The position numbers were made by a program, and so were the translations under genes. The notes under the pieces were generated by a model that saw only the letters and a program-made list of their open reading frames with translations, searched no databases and was not told where the DNA came from. Shown here in pieces: positions 21,233 to 29,239 of a stretch of DNA of 35,652 bases. Origin of the DNA: a virus; the IMG/VR virus record IMGVR_UViG_3300029266_001422, positions 1 to 35,652 of that record; one strand, given 5' to 3'. Position 1 is the stretch's first letter. Each line of letters starts with the position of its first letter.

Positions 21233-21826
21233 ATGTTCAACGAGTCCCGCCTGCTTGACTGCGTGAGCTATGGCTCAACCTTTGGCATGGAGTTCAAAAC
21301 CCGCATCAAGACGCTGCAGTCTGGGGCGGAGCGCCGGAATGCCGACTGGTCTACGCCTCTTTTTCAGGGCGCGCTGCTGTACCAGAATCTTCGACCAGAA
21401 GATCATGCCCTTGTCCGTGATGCGCACATGGCCTGCATGGGATCGCTGGTTGCTTTCAGGTTCAAGGACTGGACCGATTACCGAGCTGAAGCTGAAGTAA
21501 TAGGCGAGGGCTCCGGAGTCGAGCAGACGCTGCAACTGGCCAAGGTCTATTCATTCGGCCCGCTGGATATGTCGCGCCCGATCAAGAAGCCGGTCAGCGG
21601 AACGGTCACGATCTTTGAGGATGGTGTTGCCGCTTCTGCTGCCATCGACTACACGACCGGGCTGGTAACGCTCACCGCGACACCTGGCGCAGTCATCACC
21701 TGGTCTGGCGAGTTCGACGTTCCTGTCCGGTTTGTATCTGATCGACTGGACAGTGATCCGGTCGCGCGCCGGCAGAATGGCTTTATCCTCAGCTCCAATG
21801 TGGATCTGATCGAGGTGCGCCTGTGA
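21233..21826 (+). CDS. Distal tail protein (DUF2460 type)
   Basis: A 197-residue protein immediately after the tape measure. FGMEFKTRIKTLQSGAERRN and WSTPLFQGALLYQNLR start the domain. VRDAHMACMGSLVAFRFKDW and DYRAEAEVIGEGSG follow, and VDLIEVRL ends it, fitting DUF2460. In gene transfer agents and related phages this protein is the distal tail (Dit-like) ring to which the hub binds. It starts a run of four genes in gene-transfer-agent order. Confidence 0.87.
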   Translation: MFNESRLLDCVSYGSTFGMEFKTRIKTLQSGAERRNADWSTPLFQGALLYQNLRPEDHALVRDAHMACMGSLVAFRFKDWTDYRAEAEVIGEGSGVEQTLQLAKVYSFGPLDMSRPIKKPVSGTVTIFEDGVAASAAIDYTTGLVTLTATPGAVITWSGEFDVPVRFVSDRLDSDPVARRQNGFILSSNVDLIEVRL

Positions 21827-22740
21827 GCCGCAACATCCCCGCGGCGCTGCGGGCTCATCTGCAGCAGCCTGTCACCACGACCTGCCGGCTGCTTCGCTTC
21901 ACGCTCAAGGATGGGCGAGAGTACGGCATGACCACGCTCGACCGTGATGTCGAATACCTGGGCGTCACCTATAGCGCCATCAACGGATTTGATCCCTCGA
22001 TCATTGCCACTGATACCGGACTGTCAGTTGATAACGCCGAGGCCTATGCCCTGCTGTCTGCAGACGTGCCTGGCATCACGGTTGAGATGGTCGCCGCTGG
22101 TGAGCTGGACGACGCGCAGTGGCAGATGATGTTGGTCAATTGGGCTGACCTGTCCATGGGCCACATGATCATTGATGCCGGTGATGTGGGTGAGGTGAAT
22201 ACAGAGGACGGCGTGGTGTTCATGCCAGAGCTGTTGAGCTATGCCATGCGCCTTCGCCAGCCGATTGGGCATTTCTGGTCGCGCAATTGCCGGGCAACCT
22301 TTGGCACCGAACCGAACGGCCAGACAGGCTGCGGCGTAGATGCCGATGCGCTCTGGCAGTCCGGCATTGTGACCGGCGTATCCGATGAGCCGTTCCGCGT
22401 CTTTGCTGATTCCGCCTTTGCCATCGACCCCATCCCAAACACCGCCAGGGTGCAGTGGCTAACCGGCCCGAACGCAGGGCAGCGCTTGTATCAGGTTGAA
22501 GGCTTTGGGCCGCTCACGGGCACTATTGCGCTGGTTGAGCCAGCCCCGTTCCAGATAGCCGCTGGGCATGAGTTCCGCTTTCGACCTGACTGCGACAAGA
22601 CGCCGGCCAACTGTGAGGCATACGGGAACTTTCTGAATTACAAAGGTGAGCCGCTCATTCCGGTAGGAGAGGGAACCGCAGTCCTGTCACCGCAGGCCAG
22701 CATCCCTGGCGGATTCCAGGGCAGCGAGGTGATCGAATGA
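21823..22740 (+). CDS. Tail hub protein (DUF2163 with BR0599-type C-terminus)
   Basis: A 305-residue protein using GTG 21823 in a four-base overlap. The N-terminal part (AHLQQPVTTTCRLLRFTLKD, VTYSAINGFDPSII, MLVNWADLSMGHMIIDAGDV) is DUF2163-like. The C-terminal domain has cysteines in WSRNCRATFGTEPNG, TGCGVD and DCDKTPANCEAYGNFLNYKG. In the Rhodobacter gene transfer agent and lambda L-type proteins such cysteines bind an iron-sulfur cluster in the tail hub. The four Cys here allow the same, but this is inferred. The gene order DUF2460, DUF2163, NlpC/P60 supports the call. Confidence 0.88.
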   Translation: MSRNIPAALRAHLQQPVTTTCRLLRFTLKDGREYGMTTLDRDVEYLGVTYSAINGFDPSIIATDTGLSVDNAEAYALLSADVPGITVEMVAAGELDDAQWQMMLVNWADLSMGHMIIDAGDVGEVNTEDGVVFMPELLSYAMRLRQPIGHFWSRNCRATFGTEPNGQTGCGVDADALWQSGIVTGVSDEPFRVFADSAFAIDPIPNTARVQWLTGPNAGQRLYQVEGFGPLTGTIALVEPAPFQIAAGHEFRFRPDCDKTPANCEAYGNFLNYKGEPLIPVGEGTAVLSPQASIPGGFQGSEVIE

Positions 22741-23156
22741 TCCCGGCTCAACTTTGCGTTGCCGAGGCCCGCAAGTGGATCGGGACAAAGTGGCGGCACC
22801 GTGGCAGAACGCCTTTCGGTATCGACTGTATTGGTCTGATCGTTCATTCCGTTGCCGCTGGCGGTATTGATATGCGCGACCGGCGTGATTATGGCAGGGA
22901 GCCGTGGAAGGACGGCCTGCAGCGTGAGCTTGACGAGCATTTTGGACAGACCGTTGATGATATGCAGCCTGGCGACGTTGTGCTGATGCAGTGGCACAAC
23001 CAGGCAGGGCCAGGCCATGTCGGCATCATCGGAGATTACTGTCACGGGGGCTTGTCACTGATTCACTCTTACTCGCTGACGGCTGTTTGTGAGCATCGGA
23101 TTGATGGCGAGTGGTTGGCTCGGATTGTTGGAGTGTATCGCCCATGGCTTCGATAG
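22737..23156 (+). CDS. Tail-associated NlpC/P60 peptidase
   Basis: A 139-residue cysteine peptidase with catalytic Cys31 (FGIDCIGLI), His94 (GPGHVGII) and a third polar residue at His110 (LSLIHSY). MQPGDVVLMQW precedes the His, as usual. It belongs to the tail-tip peptidase group found after the hub gene in gene transfer agents and phages. It would cut peptidoglycan peptides during DNA entry. It overlaps both neighbours. Confidence 0.92.
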   Translation: MIPAQLCVAEARKWIGTKWRHRGRTPFGIDCIGLIVHSVAAGGIDMRDRRDYGREPWKDGLQRELDEHFGQTVDDMQPGDVVLMQWHNQAGPGHVGIIGDYCHGGLSLIHSYSLTAVCEHRIDGEWLARIVGVYRPWLR

Positions 23157-24091
23157 TAATCGCGCCGTTTACTGGTGTTGCCAAGCTATTCGGCCTTGGT
23201 CCTACAGAGCTTCCGGCCCAGCGCCTGGGGGAGATTGCCCAGCAGACAGCCAAGGAGGGCGAGCCGCGCCAGATCGTATTCGGAATCGTTCGGCCAATTG
23301 GCGGCAATATCGTTGCGGTACAAGAGCCACCCAGAATCCAGAGAAAAAAACAAAGTTCTGGCGGTAAGGGTGGCGGCGGTAGCGAGCAGACCGTGGAGGT
23401 TCCCCGTCGAACCTATGCAGTCGGCATCTGTGAGGGGCCTGTCACCGGCATTCGCAGGGCCTGGCGCAATAACAAACTGATCTATGACGGCAGGCCGAAC
23501 AGCGAATGGGGCAGAAAGAACAACGGCACATTCCTGCGCCGCTTTACCTTCTACCTGGGCGAATGGGACCAGTTGCCTGATCCATCGCTTGAGGCGGTTT
23601 TCGGTGCCGGTCAGGTTCCCGCCATGCGCGGCACCTGTTACATGGTGGCCCGTGACGAGGACTTGCAGGACACGGGCGGCGCTGTGCCTCAGTGGATATT
23701 TGAGGTCGAGCGGGCTTATGGGGAGAGCCTTACATCAAAGCCTTACGCTGTTGAGCTAGACGATTCAATTAACGCCGAGCCCCAGGCTTTGCGCATAAGT
23801 GAGTTCAGGGCTCAGATAGACAACCTTGATGTTGGGGCTTCTGTAACCAGCCTTGACCTCATTGCATATGAACCGCCGAGCTTTAGTTACCAAGAGGACG
23901 TTGATGTTGGTGCGCTGGTTCAAGCTTTAGAGCTTGTTGCTGAACTTCCTCCTGAGTACGAGCTGCAAGAGGGGGTTGATGTTGCTGTAAGCGTTACTGG
24001 CTTACAGCTCAAACTTATTGCTAGGCGCTACACGCTAGACCCTGACGGGCTTGATATTGGCGCTTCAATTACAGGATTGACATTGGCATGA
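23144..24091 (+). CDS. Tail tip protein, N-terminal J-like part with repeat tail
   Basis: A 315-residue protein from ATG 23144, ten bases after GGAG. Residues 1-205 match the N-terminal part of J-like tail tip proteins: GPTELPAQRLGEIAQQTAKE, PIGGNIVAVQEP, a Gly-rich loop, then RTYAVGICEGPVTGIRRAW, NNKLIYDGR, PAMRGTCYMV and WIFEVER. In a full J-like protein the hub domains would follow. Here the sequence changes at about 205 to four degenerate repeats of the type LDVGASVTSLDL, spaced roughly 28-32 residues, and stops. Codon use becomes AT-richer at the same point. The missing part seems to be the gene at 25589. Similar repeat segments occur in phage tail cassettes, so this may be a natural modular design. 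Confidence 0.82.
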   Translation: MASIVIAPFTGVAKLFGLGPTELPAQRLGEIAQQTAKEGEPRQIVFGIVRPIGGNIVAVQEPPRIQRKKQSSGGKGGGGSEQTVEVPRRTYAVGICEGPVTGIRRAWRNNKLIYDGRPNSEWGRKNNGTFLRRFTFYLGEWDQLPDPSLEAVFGAGQVPAMRGTCYMVARDEDLQDTGGAVPQWIFEVERAYGESLTSKPYAVELDDSINAEPQALRISEFRAQIDNLDVGASVTSLDLIAYEPPSFSYQEDVDVGALVQALELVAELPPEYELQEGVDVAVSVTGLQLKLIARRYTLDPDGLDIGASITGLTLA

Positions 24092-25002
24092 GCAAAATTA
24101 AAGAGATGGCTTTAACTCCTAAGGTGGGAATGGAGCTTGGCGGCTGGTTCAAGTTTGAAGCGGTACGCCCTGACGGAGCGCGCAGGCTTTTAAGTGATTG
24201 GCAGCCTAACCTGATACTCAATCAGGGATTAAATAGAATGGGTTCTGGATCCTTTATTCAAGGTTGCCAGGTCGGCACTGGCAGCACAACGCCAGCGGTT
24301 ACGGATGCTGCTCTTGCTGCATTCTATGCAAGGCAGTCTTTTGGCGCACAGTCAAATGGTGCTCAATCGACTGAGCCTTACTATTCATGGCGCCGCTGGG
24401 AATTCACTTTTTCAGCCTTTGGCACCAACCAAAACATAACTGAAGTTGGTATCGATTGGGCCTCTGGCGCTAATCTTTTCAGTCGCGCGTTAATTAAGGA
24501 CAGTGAGGGCGACCCGGTTGCCTTGACCGTTCTTGGTGATGAGCAGCTCATTGTGACCTATGAACTGCGAATCTATCCTCCACTGGCTGACGTTACAGGC
24601 ACGATAAGCGGATACGACTACACCCTGCGCGCATGCAATGTGACCGCGTCATCACTTGGTGTCGGTTGGAACACCGCCGTCACCGCCGTTGCAGCGCCCG
24701 CAGGATCAACGCAAGCGGTTGCTTATGACGGAGCGATGGGTACGATCACAGGTCAGCCGACAGGAACGGTCGGCGCAGCTGGCAACCGCAGCAGTGCTAC
24801 AGACGCTGCTTACGGCTCAGGTAATTACTACCGAGACATGGCTATACTGTGGAACCTGACCGCCGGGAACTTCAATATTCTTTCCATGCGGTTTGCTTGG
24901 ACGCTCGGCACTTTCCAAATCCAGTTCAGCCCAGCAATACCCAAGACAGCAGACTTTAACTTGACCTTCACTCCAAGAATAACTTGGGCTCGGAGGGTTT
25001 AG
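24088..25002 (+). CDS. Tail fibre-type protein
   Basis: A 304-residue protein overlapping the previous gene. The start VGMELGGWFKFEAVRPDGAR followed by LILNQGLNRMG resembles a group of phage tail or fibre proteins I have seen beside the repeat-bearing protein. SWRRWEFTFSAFGTNQNITEVGI is also conserved-looking. The middle (from about 175) is rich in Ala, Gly and Thr, typical of a beta-structured fibre; the end (IQFSPAIPKTADFNLTFTPR) repeats the motif of the first part. A role in receptor contact is inferred. Codon use is AT-richer than in the head genes. Confidence 0.65.
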   Translation: MSKIKEMALTPKVGMELGGWFKFEAVRPDGARRLLSDWQPNLILNQGLNRMGSGSFIQGCQVGTGSTTPAVTDAALAAFYARQSFGAQSNGAQSTEPYYSWRRWEFTFSAFGTNQNITEVGIDWASGANLFSRALIKDSEGDPVALTVLGDEQLIVTYELRIYPPLADVTGTISGYDYTLRACNVTASSLGVGWNTAVTAVAAPAGSTQAVAYDGAMGTITGQPTGTVGAAGNRSSATDAAYGSGNYYRDMAILWNLTAGNFNILSMRFAWTLGTFQIQFSPAIPKTADFNLTFTPRITWARRV

Positions 25003-25004
25003 CC

Positions 25005-25592
25005 GTGGCAATGCCAGAGGATGCTCTTTCAAGTGAGCGCGTTCCTGCACTGCTTGTTGGGGCGCGGGCTTTGCCCGTCACTCAATATGTTGACTATGAG
25101 GACGGGGGCGTTGCCATCCAAGACCCCTCGCAAGGCCTTAACTTTCAGGTATGGCGCGCCCGGATCATTGGCAATCAGATAATTATTGACGCGCCAAGCG
25201 TAGATCCTTTTGTGATCTACGAGGCCGTAGAAGAGCTTGCGCAGGTCAGTCTTTCTTTTGATCAGAACATGCAGCCAGTTCTTGCCTTCACTGAGGGCGA
25301 GGTAACAAAACTACGTTGGTTTGATAGCCTGCCAAATAGCTTTGTTATAACCGAGTTCCCCGGACTTATAACCCCAAGGGTTTTTCTTGATGACAAGCGC
25401 GAGGCGCAGTCGGCAATTTCTGATGTCTTGTTCGCTTACATTAAGCCGGATAAGTCGCTGGCGCATAGAAAACAACGTGACCGGTATTTAATTGAATATC
25501 CGCTTGATCCTGGCCCATGGGATCGGCTGGTAAAAATAGGATTTAATCGCCAGCTCAGGGTTCAGTTCATAGCCAAGAGGCCAAATTCGTGA
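25005..25592 (+). CDS. Tail module protein of unknown function
   Basis: A 195-residue protein from GTG 25005, eight bases after GGAGG (24992-24996); ATG 25011 is an alternative. NFQVWRARIIGNQIIIDAPS, VDPFVIYEA, then VSLSFDQNMQPVLAF and a closing AHRKQRDRYLIEYPL form a pattern I recall from many phage tail modules next to fibre genes, without assigned function. LAYIKPD-like beta segments suggest a lectin- or propeller-like fold, but this is not shown. It is the last gene of the inserted cassette and overlaps the next gene by four bases. Confidence 0.68.
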   Translation: MAMPEDALSSERVPALLVGARALPVTQYVDYEDGGVAIQDPSQGLNFQVWRARIIGNQIIIDAPSVDPFVIYEAVEELAQVSLSFDQNMQPVLAFTEGEVTKLRWFDSLPNSFVITEFPGLITPRVFLDDKREAQSAISDVLFAYIKPDKSLAHRKQRDRYLIEYPLDPGPWDRLVKIGFNRQLRVQFIAKRPNS

Positions 25593-27223
25593 GCCTATCA
25601 GACATTGTATCTGGAATAATTGGCGCAAACTTCAATCGCCCAGGACTGTCCTATGACCCTCTTGAGGCAAGCTGGCCAGTTGCTGACGTGGTTGCTGAGA
25701 TTTGCCTGCGTGCTGGGCTGCCTTTTGACCGGATCAACCTTCAGGGGCTGGAAGGCTCGGTTGACGGTTTGCCGGTATCACCAGCGGATGCTGCGTTCAG
25801 CCACATAGAAACTCTGGCACAGATATACCTGTTCGACGCATCCAACTTCGACGGCGATATTCATTTCGTACCCCGTGGGGGTGACGTGGTTGCCGAGCTG
25901 ACGCTTGATGATCTGATCGATGATGGCAAGGAAGGTCGCAAGCTCAAGCGCAAGGACTCGATCACGGTTCCCCGTGTCCTGCATCTTGAGTATTACGACA
26001 TTGACGGCGGGCTGTCGGCAGACAAGCAGACCAGTGACCGCAGCTTAGATAACCGAGCGACTGCTGAAACCAAGGTGCAAACGAAGGTCATCATGCGCGC
26101 CGATGATGCTGCAAGGGCTGCAATCATCACCCATAAGATCAGTATCGAAGAGCAGCGCGGGGACTGGGAGTTCAGCCTGCCAGACTCTTATATCTGGCTA
26201 ACCGATGGCGACATCATCACCCTTGAGGGCGAGCGGCTGCGCATTATCGAGACGGAGATCGACGAGGGTCAGCAGAACTACAAGGCCCGCTATGATCGCC
26301 GCAGCGCTTACCAGTCCGCTATTCAGGGCGTGCCGGTGCAGAAGCCTATCGACCCGCCGTCGCTGATTATCGGTGAAACCGTCCTGCATTTCATCGACAG
26401 CCACATCATCCGCGATGCAGACGACCGGCTGGGTTATTACGTTGCGGTCGGCAGAGCATCAGACAGCTGGACCGGCGCGCTTGTGGAACTATCCACGGAC
26501 GGCGGTGAGAACTACATAGACTCTATCGAGGTTCAGGCTGAAGCCACCATCGGTGAGCTGGTAGACCCTCTGCCAGCGCATTCGGCTTATTACCCTGACA
26601 CGGTGAACATCGCCCGCATCCAGCTTGTGCTTGATGACGAGCTTGAATCCGCGACTCTGGCGGGAATGATGAACCGGGCAAGCCTTGCGCTTATTGGTGA
26701 CGAGCTGGTCAACTTGGGTGACGTTGAAGAGGTTGAACCCAAAGTCTGGCAGGTGTCCAGCTGGCTGCGTGGCCGTAAAGGATCGCCAATCGTATCCCAT
26801 CCTGCCGGAACCCGATTCGTGCTGATGCAGCGCCAGTTCATGTTCTTCATTGATGCCGAGCTGTTCGAGCTGAACCGCGAGCTGACTTTCCGCGTCACGT
26901 CCTTTGGCTCGGATCAAAGCCATGTCAAGACCGCGACCTTCACCGGACAGTCACAGCGCGAGCGCAAGCCGGGTTATCTGCGAGCGAAGCGGGCGGGCGG
27001 GAACCTTACCATTACCTGGCAGGGCGCGGGGCGTCTCGGCGGTAGCACGCAAATAGGCATGGGTGCTCTGTTCGATGGCTATCAGGTGACGATAGGCGGC
27101 ACAGTGCACAGCACCCAGAACCAGTATTTTATCATTGCAGAACCAGCGGCCAATACACTGGTTCGCGTGCAGCAACTCAACAGATTGACCGGCGCAGGCC
27201 CGGCAGCAGAGGTGACCGTATGA
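25589..27223 (+). CDS. Tail tip / baseplate hub protein, C-terminal J-like part
   Basis: A 544-residue protein that starts with GTG 25589 in an overlap. Its beginning (VSGIIGANFNRPGLSYDPLE, then VADVVAEICLRAGL and FDRINLQGLEGSVDGL) corresponds to the hub domains that in other J-like proteins follow the N-terminal part found at 23144. Later come YLFDASNFDGDIHFVPRGGD, HLEYYDIDGG, the WLTDGDIITLEG strand region and WLRGRKGSPIVSHPAGTRFV. A fibronectin-like segment closes the protein (PGYLRAKRAGGNLTITWQGA). It thus appears to be the second half of a split tail tip protein. It would form the central spike complex that contacts the cell. Confidence 0.85.
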   Translation: MSLSDIVSGIIGANFNRPGLSYDPLEASWPVADVVAEICLRAGLPFDRINLQGLEGSVDGLPVSPADAAFSHIETLAQIYLFDASNFDGDIHFVPRGGDVVAELTLDDLIDDGKEGRKLKRKDSITVPRVLHLEYYDIDGGLSADKQTSDRSLDNRATAETKVQTKVIMRADDAARAAIITHKISIEEQRGDWEFSLPDSYIWLTDGDIITLEGERLRIIETEIDEGQQNYKARYDRRSAYQSAIQGVPVQKPIDPPSLIIGETVLHFIDSHIIRDADDRLGYYVAVGRASDSWTGALVELSTDGGENYIDSIEVQAEATIGELVDPLPAHSAYYPDTVNIARIQLVLDDELESATLAGMMNRASLALIGDELVNLGDVEEVEPKVWQVSSWLRGRKGSPIVSHPAGTRFVLMQRQFMFFIDAELFELNRELTFRVTSFGSDQSHVKTATFTGQSQRERKPGYLRAKRAGGNLTITWQGAGRLGGSTQIGMGALFDGYQVTIGGTVHSTQNQYFIIAEPAANTLVRVQQLNRLTGAGPAAEVTV

Positions 27224-27684
27224 GCACTATCAACAACAACATACCCCTAGTGCCAGAGAACACCACTGACCCAGCGGCGGGTCTTAACCTTTCTCTGAAT
27301 CATATTGATGCGCTGTTGCAAGTTCGGGTGCAAACGGTCGGAGAAAACACGCCACCAGCCGGTGTAGAAGGGCAGCGACATATTGTCGGCACCGCACCAA
27401 CCGGAGCATGGGCTGGTCAGGCAAACAAGCTGGCACGCTATCTTGACGGAGCTTGGTCTTTTTACGACGCCAGATTCGCGATTAACGTTGCAGATGGTCG
27501 CTTCTATATTCGACCGTCATCGGACTGGATTGCATACGGCGGCTCTGACTCTGGATGGACGGCAGGAACCGGCACCCCCAGCAAGACGGCATTTAATGCA
27601 GGCACTGCAACTTTGGCTGATGTTTCTGCCAGGGTACTGGCACTAGAGCAAGCCCTTTTTGCAGTTGGATTGATAAAGGCATAA
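27220..27684 (+). CDS. DUF2793 tail fibre-associated protein
   Basis: A 154-residue protein overlapping the previous gene. It matches DUF2793: IPLVPENTTDPAAGLNLSLN at the start, QRHIVGTAPTGAWAGQANKL, YLDGAWSFYDAR and a C-terminal segment that ends in a coiled-coil-like helix. Proteins of this family lie at the end of tail operons in gene-transfer-agent-like and D3-like phages and are thought to be fibre or spike parts. It is the last late gene before the attachment region. Confidence 0.85.
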   Translation: MSTINNNIPLVPENTTDPAAGLNLSLNHIDALLQVRVQTVGENTPPAGVEGQRHIVGTAPTGAWAGQANKLARYLDGAWSFYDARFAINVADGRFYIRPSSDWIAYGGSDSGWTAGTGTPSKTAFNAGTATLADVSARVLALEQALFAVGLIKA

Positions 27685-27702
27685 TGCCGGGACTGCTTAA
27701 CG

Positions 27703-27762
27703 CGGCGTGGCACAAACTTGCCCCACTTCCGTGTGGATGCGGGGCAAGTTTGTGCCACGCCG
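27703..27762. repeat. Perfect 22-bp inverted repeat
   Basis: Bases 27703-27724 pair without mismatch with 27741-27762 around a 16-base loop. No T-run follows on either side, so it is not a standard terminator, although it could act as one or stabilise the 3' end of the late mRNA. Each arm holds GGGCAA next to a GTTT or CTTT-like stretch. It thus resembles the 11-bp repeats at 28056-28088, which raises the option that it is an integrase arm site. Confidence 0.75.
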
Positions 27763-27919
27763 GGCAGGGTGATGCGTTGAACTGAGTCACAGAAATGGGA
27801 TTTGGATTTGGCCAGAACGGCCGAGAGCACTGTAGGAAAATACAGTGTGTAACTTATTGATTCTTTTATGATAGACTGCGCGCTCTTCGGCCTCGGCTGG
27901 AACCGTGTTTTCATTTGCA

Positions 27920-27932
27920 TATCAAGGATTTA
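27920..27932 (+). promoter_or_regulatory. IHF binding site by the attachment core
   Basis: TATCAAGGATTTA fits the IHF consensus WATCAANNNNTTR at every fixed position. It lies 15 bp from the tRNA-derived core. IHF bends attP DNA in lambda-type integration. Confidence 0.65.
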
Positions 27933-27946
27933 GGCTGCAAGCAGCC

Positions 27947-27997
27947 ACCACCTTGACATGGTGGGGGTCGTTGGTTCGAATCCAATCGTGCCTACCA
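27947..27997 (+). other. attP: Attachment core: 3' part of tRNA-Val(GAC)
   Basis: The 51 bases read as tRNA positions 26-76. There is an anticodon stem CCACC/GGTGG (27948-27952 with 27960-27964) and a loop with anticodon GAC (27955-27957). A five-base variable loop follows, then a T arm GTTGG/CCAAT with TTCGAAT (27970-27986), the acceptor strand CGTGCCT, discriminator A and CCA (27995-27997). The 5' acceptor and D arm are absent; upstream bases cannot pair with CGTGCCT. It is therefore not a working tRNA but the usual footprint of a phage that integrates into this gene and restores its 3' end. It lies next to the integrase gene, with phage genes on both sides, which marks it as attP (or a junction of tandem copies). 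Confidence 0.85.
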
Positions 27998-28025
27998 AAC
28001 AAAACCCGTACTGCGCGGGGCTTAC

Positions 28026-28054
28026 AGGGCGATTCCGGAAGGGTCGCCCTTTTT
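28026..28054 (+). terminator. Intrinsic terminator after the attachment core
   Basis: AGGGCGA (28026-28032) pairs with TCGCCCT (28044-28050) around an 11-base loop and is followed by five T. After integration it could end the tRNA-Val transcript of the host; in the phage it would stop late transcription before the integrase. Confidence 0.72.
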
Positions 28055-28055
28055 G

Positions 28056-28088
28056 TTTGGGCAAACTTTGGGCAATCATTGGGAAAAC
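28056..28088 (+). repeat. Three tandem 11-bp repeats, likely integrase arm sites
   Basis: TTTGGGCAAAC (28056-28066), TTTGGGCAATC (28067-28077) and ATTGGGAAAAC (28078-28088) follow each other without a gap, one helical turn apart. They lie about 60 bp from the core and end 12 bp before the integrase stop. Arm-type sites of tyrosine integrases have this form and place (compare lambda P'1-3). Confidence 0.65.
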
Positions 28089-28099
28089 GTGCCACCAAG

Positions 28100-29239
28100 T
28101 TAAAGCTTTAACCCGGCGGACACCTTCACGTATTCCACTGTTTTCTCGCCATGGCCGCTCTGGTAGTAAGTAGTCATCTTCTCGTCGGCATGACCCAGCA
28201 GCGCCTGGACGTACTCGGTCGGGAATCCTTGCTGTTCGTATAGCCAAGCGCCCAGCGCACGCAGCTCATGCACTGAGGGGCGTGCGCGGGGGTTCTCGAT
28301 GTGGTCATATGATCCGCAAGCATCGCGGGCCTTCGCAAATTCCTTTGTCAGGTAGTCGACGGTTACAGCTGACCAATGGGCTTTGGCCTGTATCTGCTCG
28401 CGGCGTCTTGCCCTGGGTTGGTAGCAAAGGAGATAGGGACTGGCAATCGGTACTGACAGGCACTCGCGTACCACCTGGCGCAGGTCGGCCCCCATTTCAA
28501 TTTCAAGGTTGATCGGGCTGGCATAGTTCTCGGTCTTGCCCGGGCTGACGCGCAGCGTGTTGACTTCTACGTCCGCGGCTGACCTTTCCCACTTCACCAG
28601 ATCCTCTCGGCGCTGGAGCGACAACAGGGCAAGCCGTATGGCGCGCTTGAGCCAGTCCGGAGTGGTGCTGGCGCTGAGAATGGCGTCTACGCCTTCCTTG
28701 GTGTGGCGCTGGCGCACCTTCACGCCTTCCTGTTTCACCAGTGTCATATCAGCGGCGTTGCGATCAGCTAAGCCCTTGGCCACGGCAAACGTAAATATCT
28801 GGATCCAAAGCCCGCGGTGCTTGGTGTAGGCGTTACCGGTGAACGCATCGAGGTATTCAGCCAGAGCCAGCACGTCCAGTTGCCCGATCATCATCTTGCC
28901 CAGATCGACCCGGTACCGGTTCAGCTTTATCCGGATCTCGCTCAACGTGGATGCAGCCAGCTTTCGATCAGGCAGCCACTCCATTTCAAAGCGGTCGATC
29001 AGCATCTTGACGGTGGGCGCCTGGTCGCCGGTGATCATCTCCAGCAGTCGCTCATCAGCTGCCAGCGGCAGAAGCTTCGCGTTGGCTGCCCGCGCGAGCT
29101 TGATTGCATCGCCCAGCGGTCGGTTGATACTGGTCTTCTTTCCGGTGATCGGGTTGCGGTACTGCCAGTATTTACCGTTGGGGTACAGGTTCGGCGGCAG
29201 ATCACGGTTGGTGACCGTCCGTTTGCGTGGCGGCGCCAT
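28100..29239 (-). CDS. int: Phage integrase (tyrosine recombinase)
   Basis: A 379-residue lambda-type integrase. The start is the ATG at 29239, which overlaps the stop of the excisionase-like gene. The N-terminus has an arm-binding domain (LPPNLYPNGKYWQYRNP, then ITGKKTSI). A core-binding domain spans about 75-165. The catalytic domain has Arg210 (LLSLQRREDL), Lys235 (VSPGKTENYA), His324 and Arg327 (SVHELRALG), His350 (ALLGHADEK) and Tyr358 or Tyr359 (MTTYYQ). The gene ends 103 bp from the tRNA-Val core, typical of an int-att pair. It catalyses integration into, and with the excisionase removal from, the tRNA gene. It is the last gene of the leftward operon. Confidence 0.95.
   Translation of the reverse strand: MAPPRKRTVTNRDLPPNLYPNGKYWQYRNPITGKKTSINRPLGDAIKLARAANAKLLPLAADERLLEMITGDQAPTVKMLIDRFEMEWLPDRKLAASTLSEIRIKLNRYRVDLGKMMIGQLDVLALAEYLDAFTGNAYTKHRGLWIQIFTFAVAKGLADRNAADMTLVKQEGVKVRQRHTKEGVDAILSASTTPDWLKRAIRLALLSLQRREDLVKWERSAADVEVNTLRVSPGKTENYASPINLEIEMGADLRQVVRECLSVPIASPYLLCYQPRARRREQIQAKAHWSAVTVDYLTKEFAKARDACGSYDHIENPRARPSVHELRALGAWLYEQQGFPTEYVQALLGHADEKMTTYYQSGHGEKTVEYVKVSAGLKL

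Noticed and set aside
27703-27762. Sigma54-like TGGCAC...TTGC in the hairpin arms
   Set aside because: The GG and GC pairs are separated by 9 bases instead of 10, and the pattern occurs only because of the inverted repeat.
27911-27997. A complete tRNA gene
   Set aside because: The anticodon and T arms are perfect, but no 5' acceptor strand pairing with CGTGCCT and no normal D arm exist upstream; only positions 26-76 are present.
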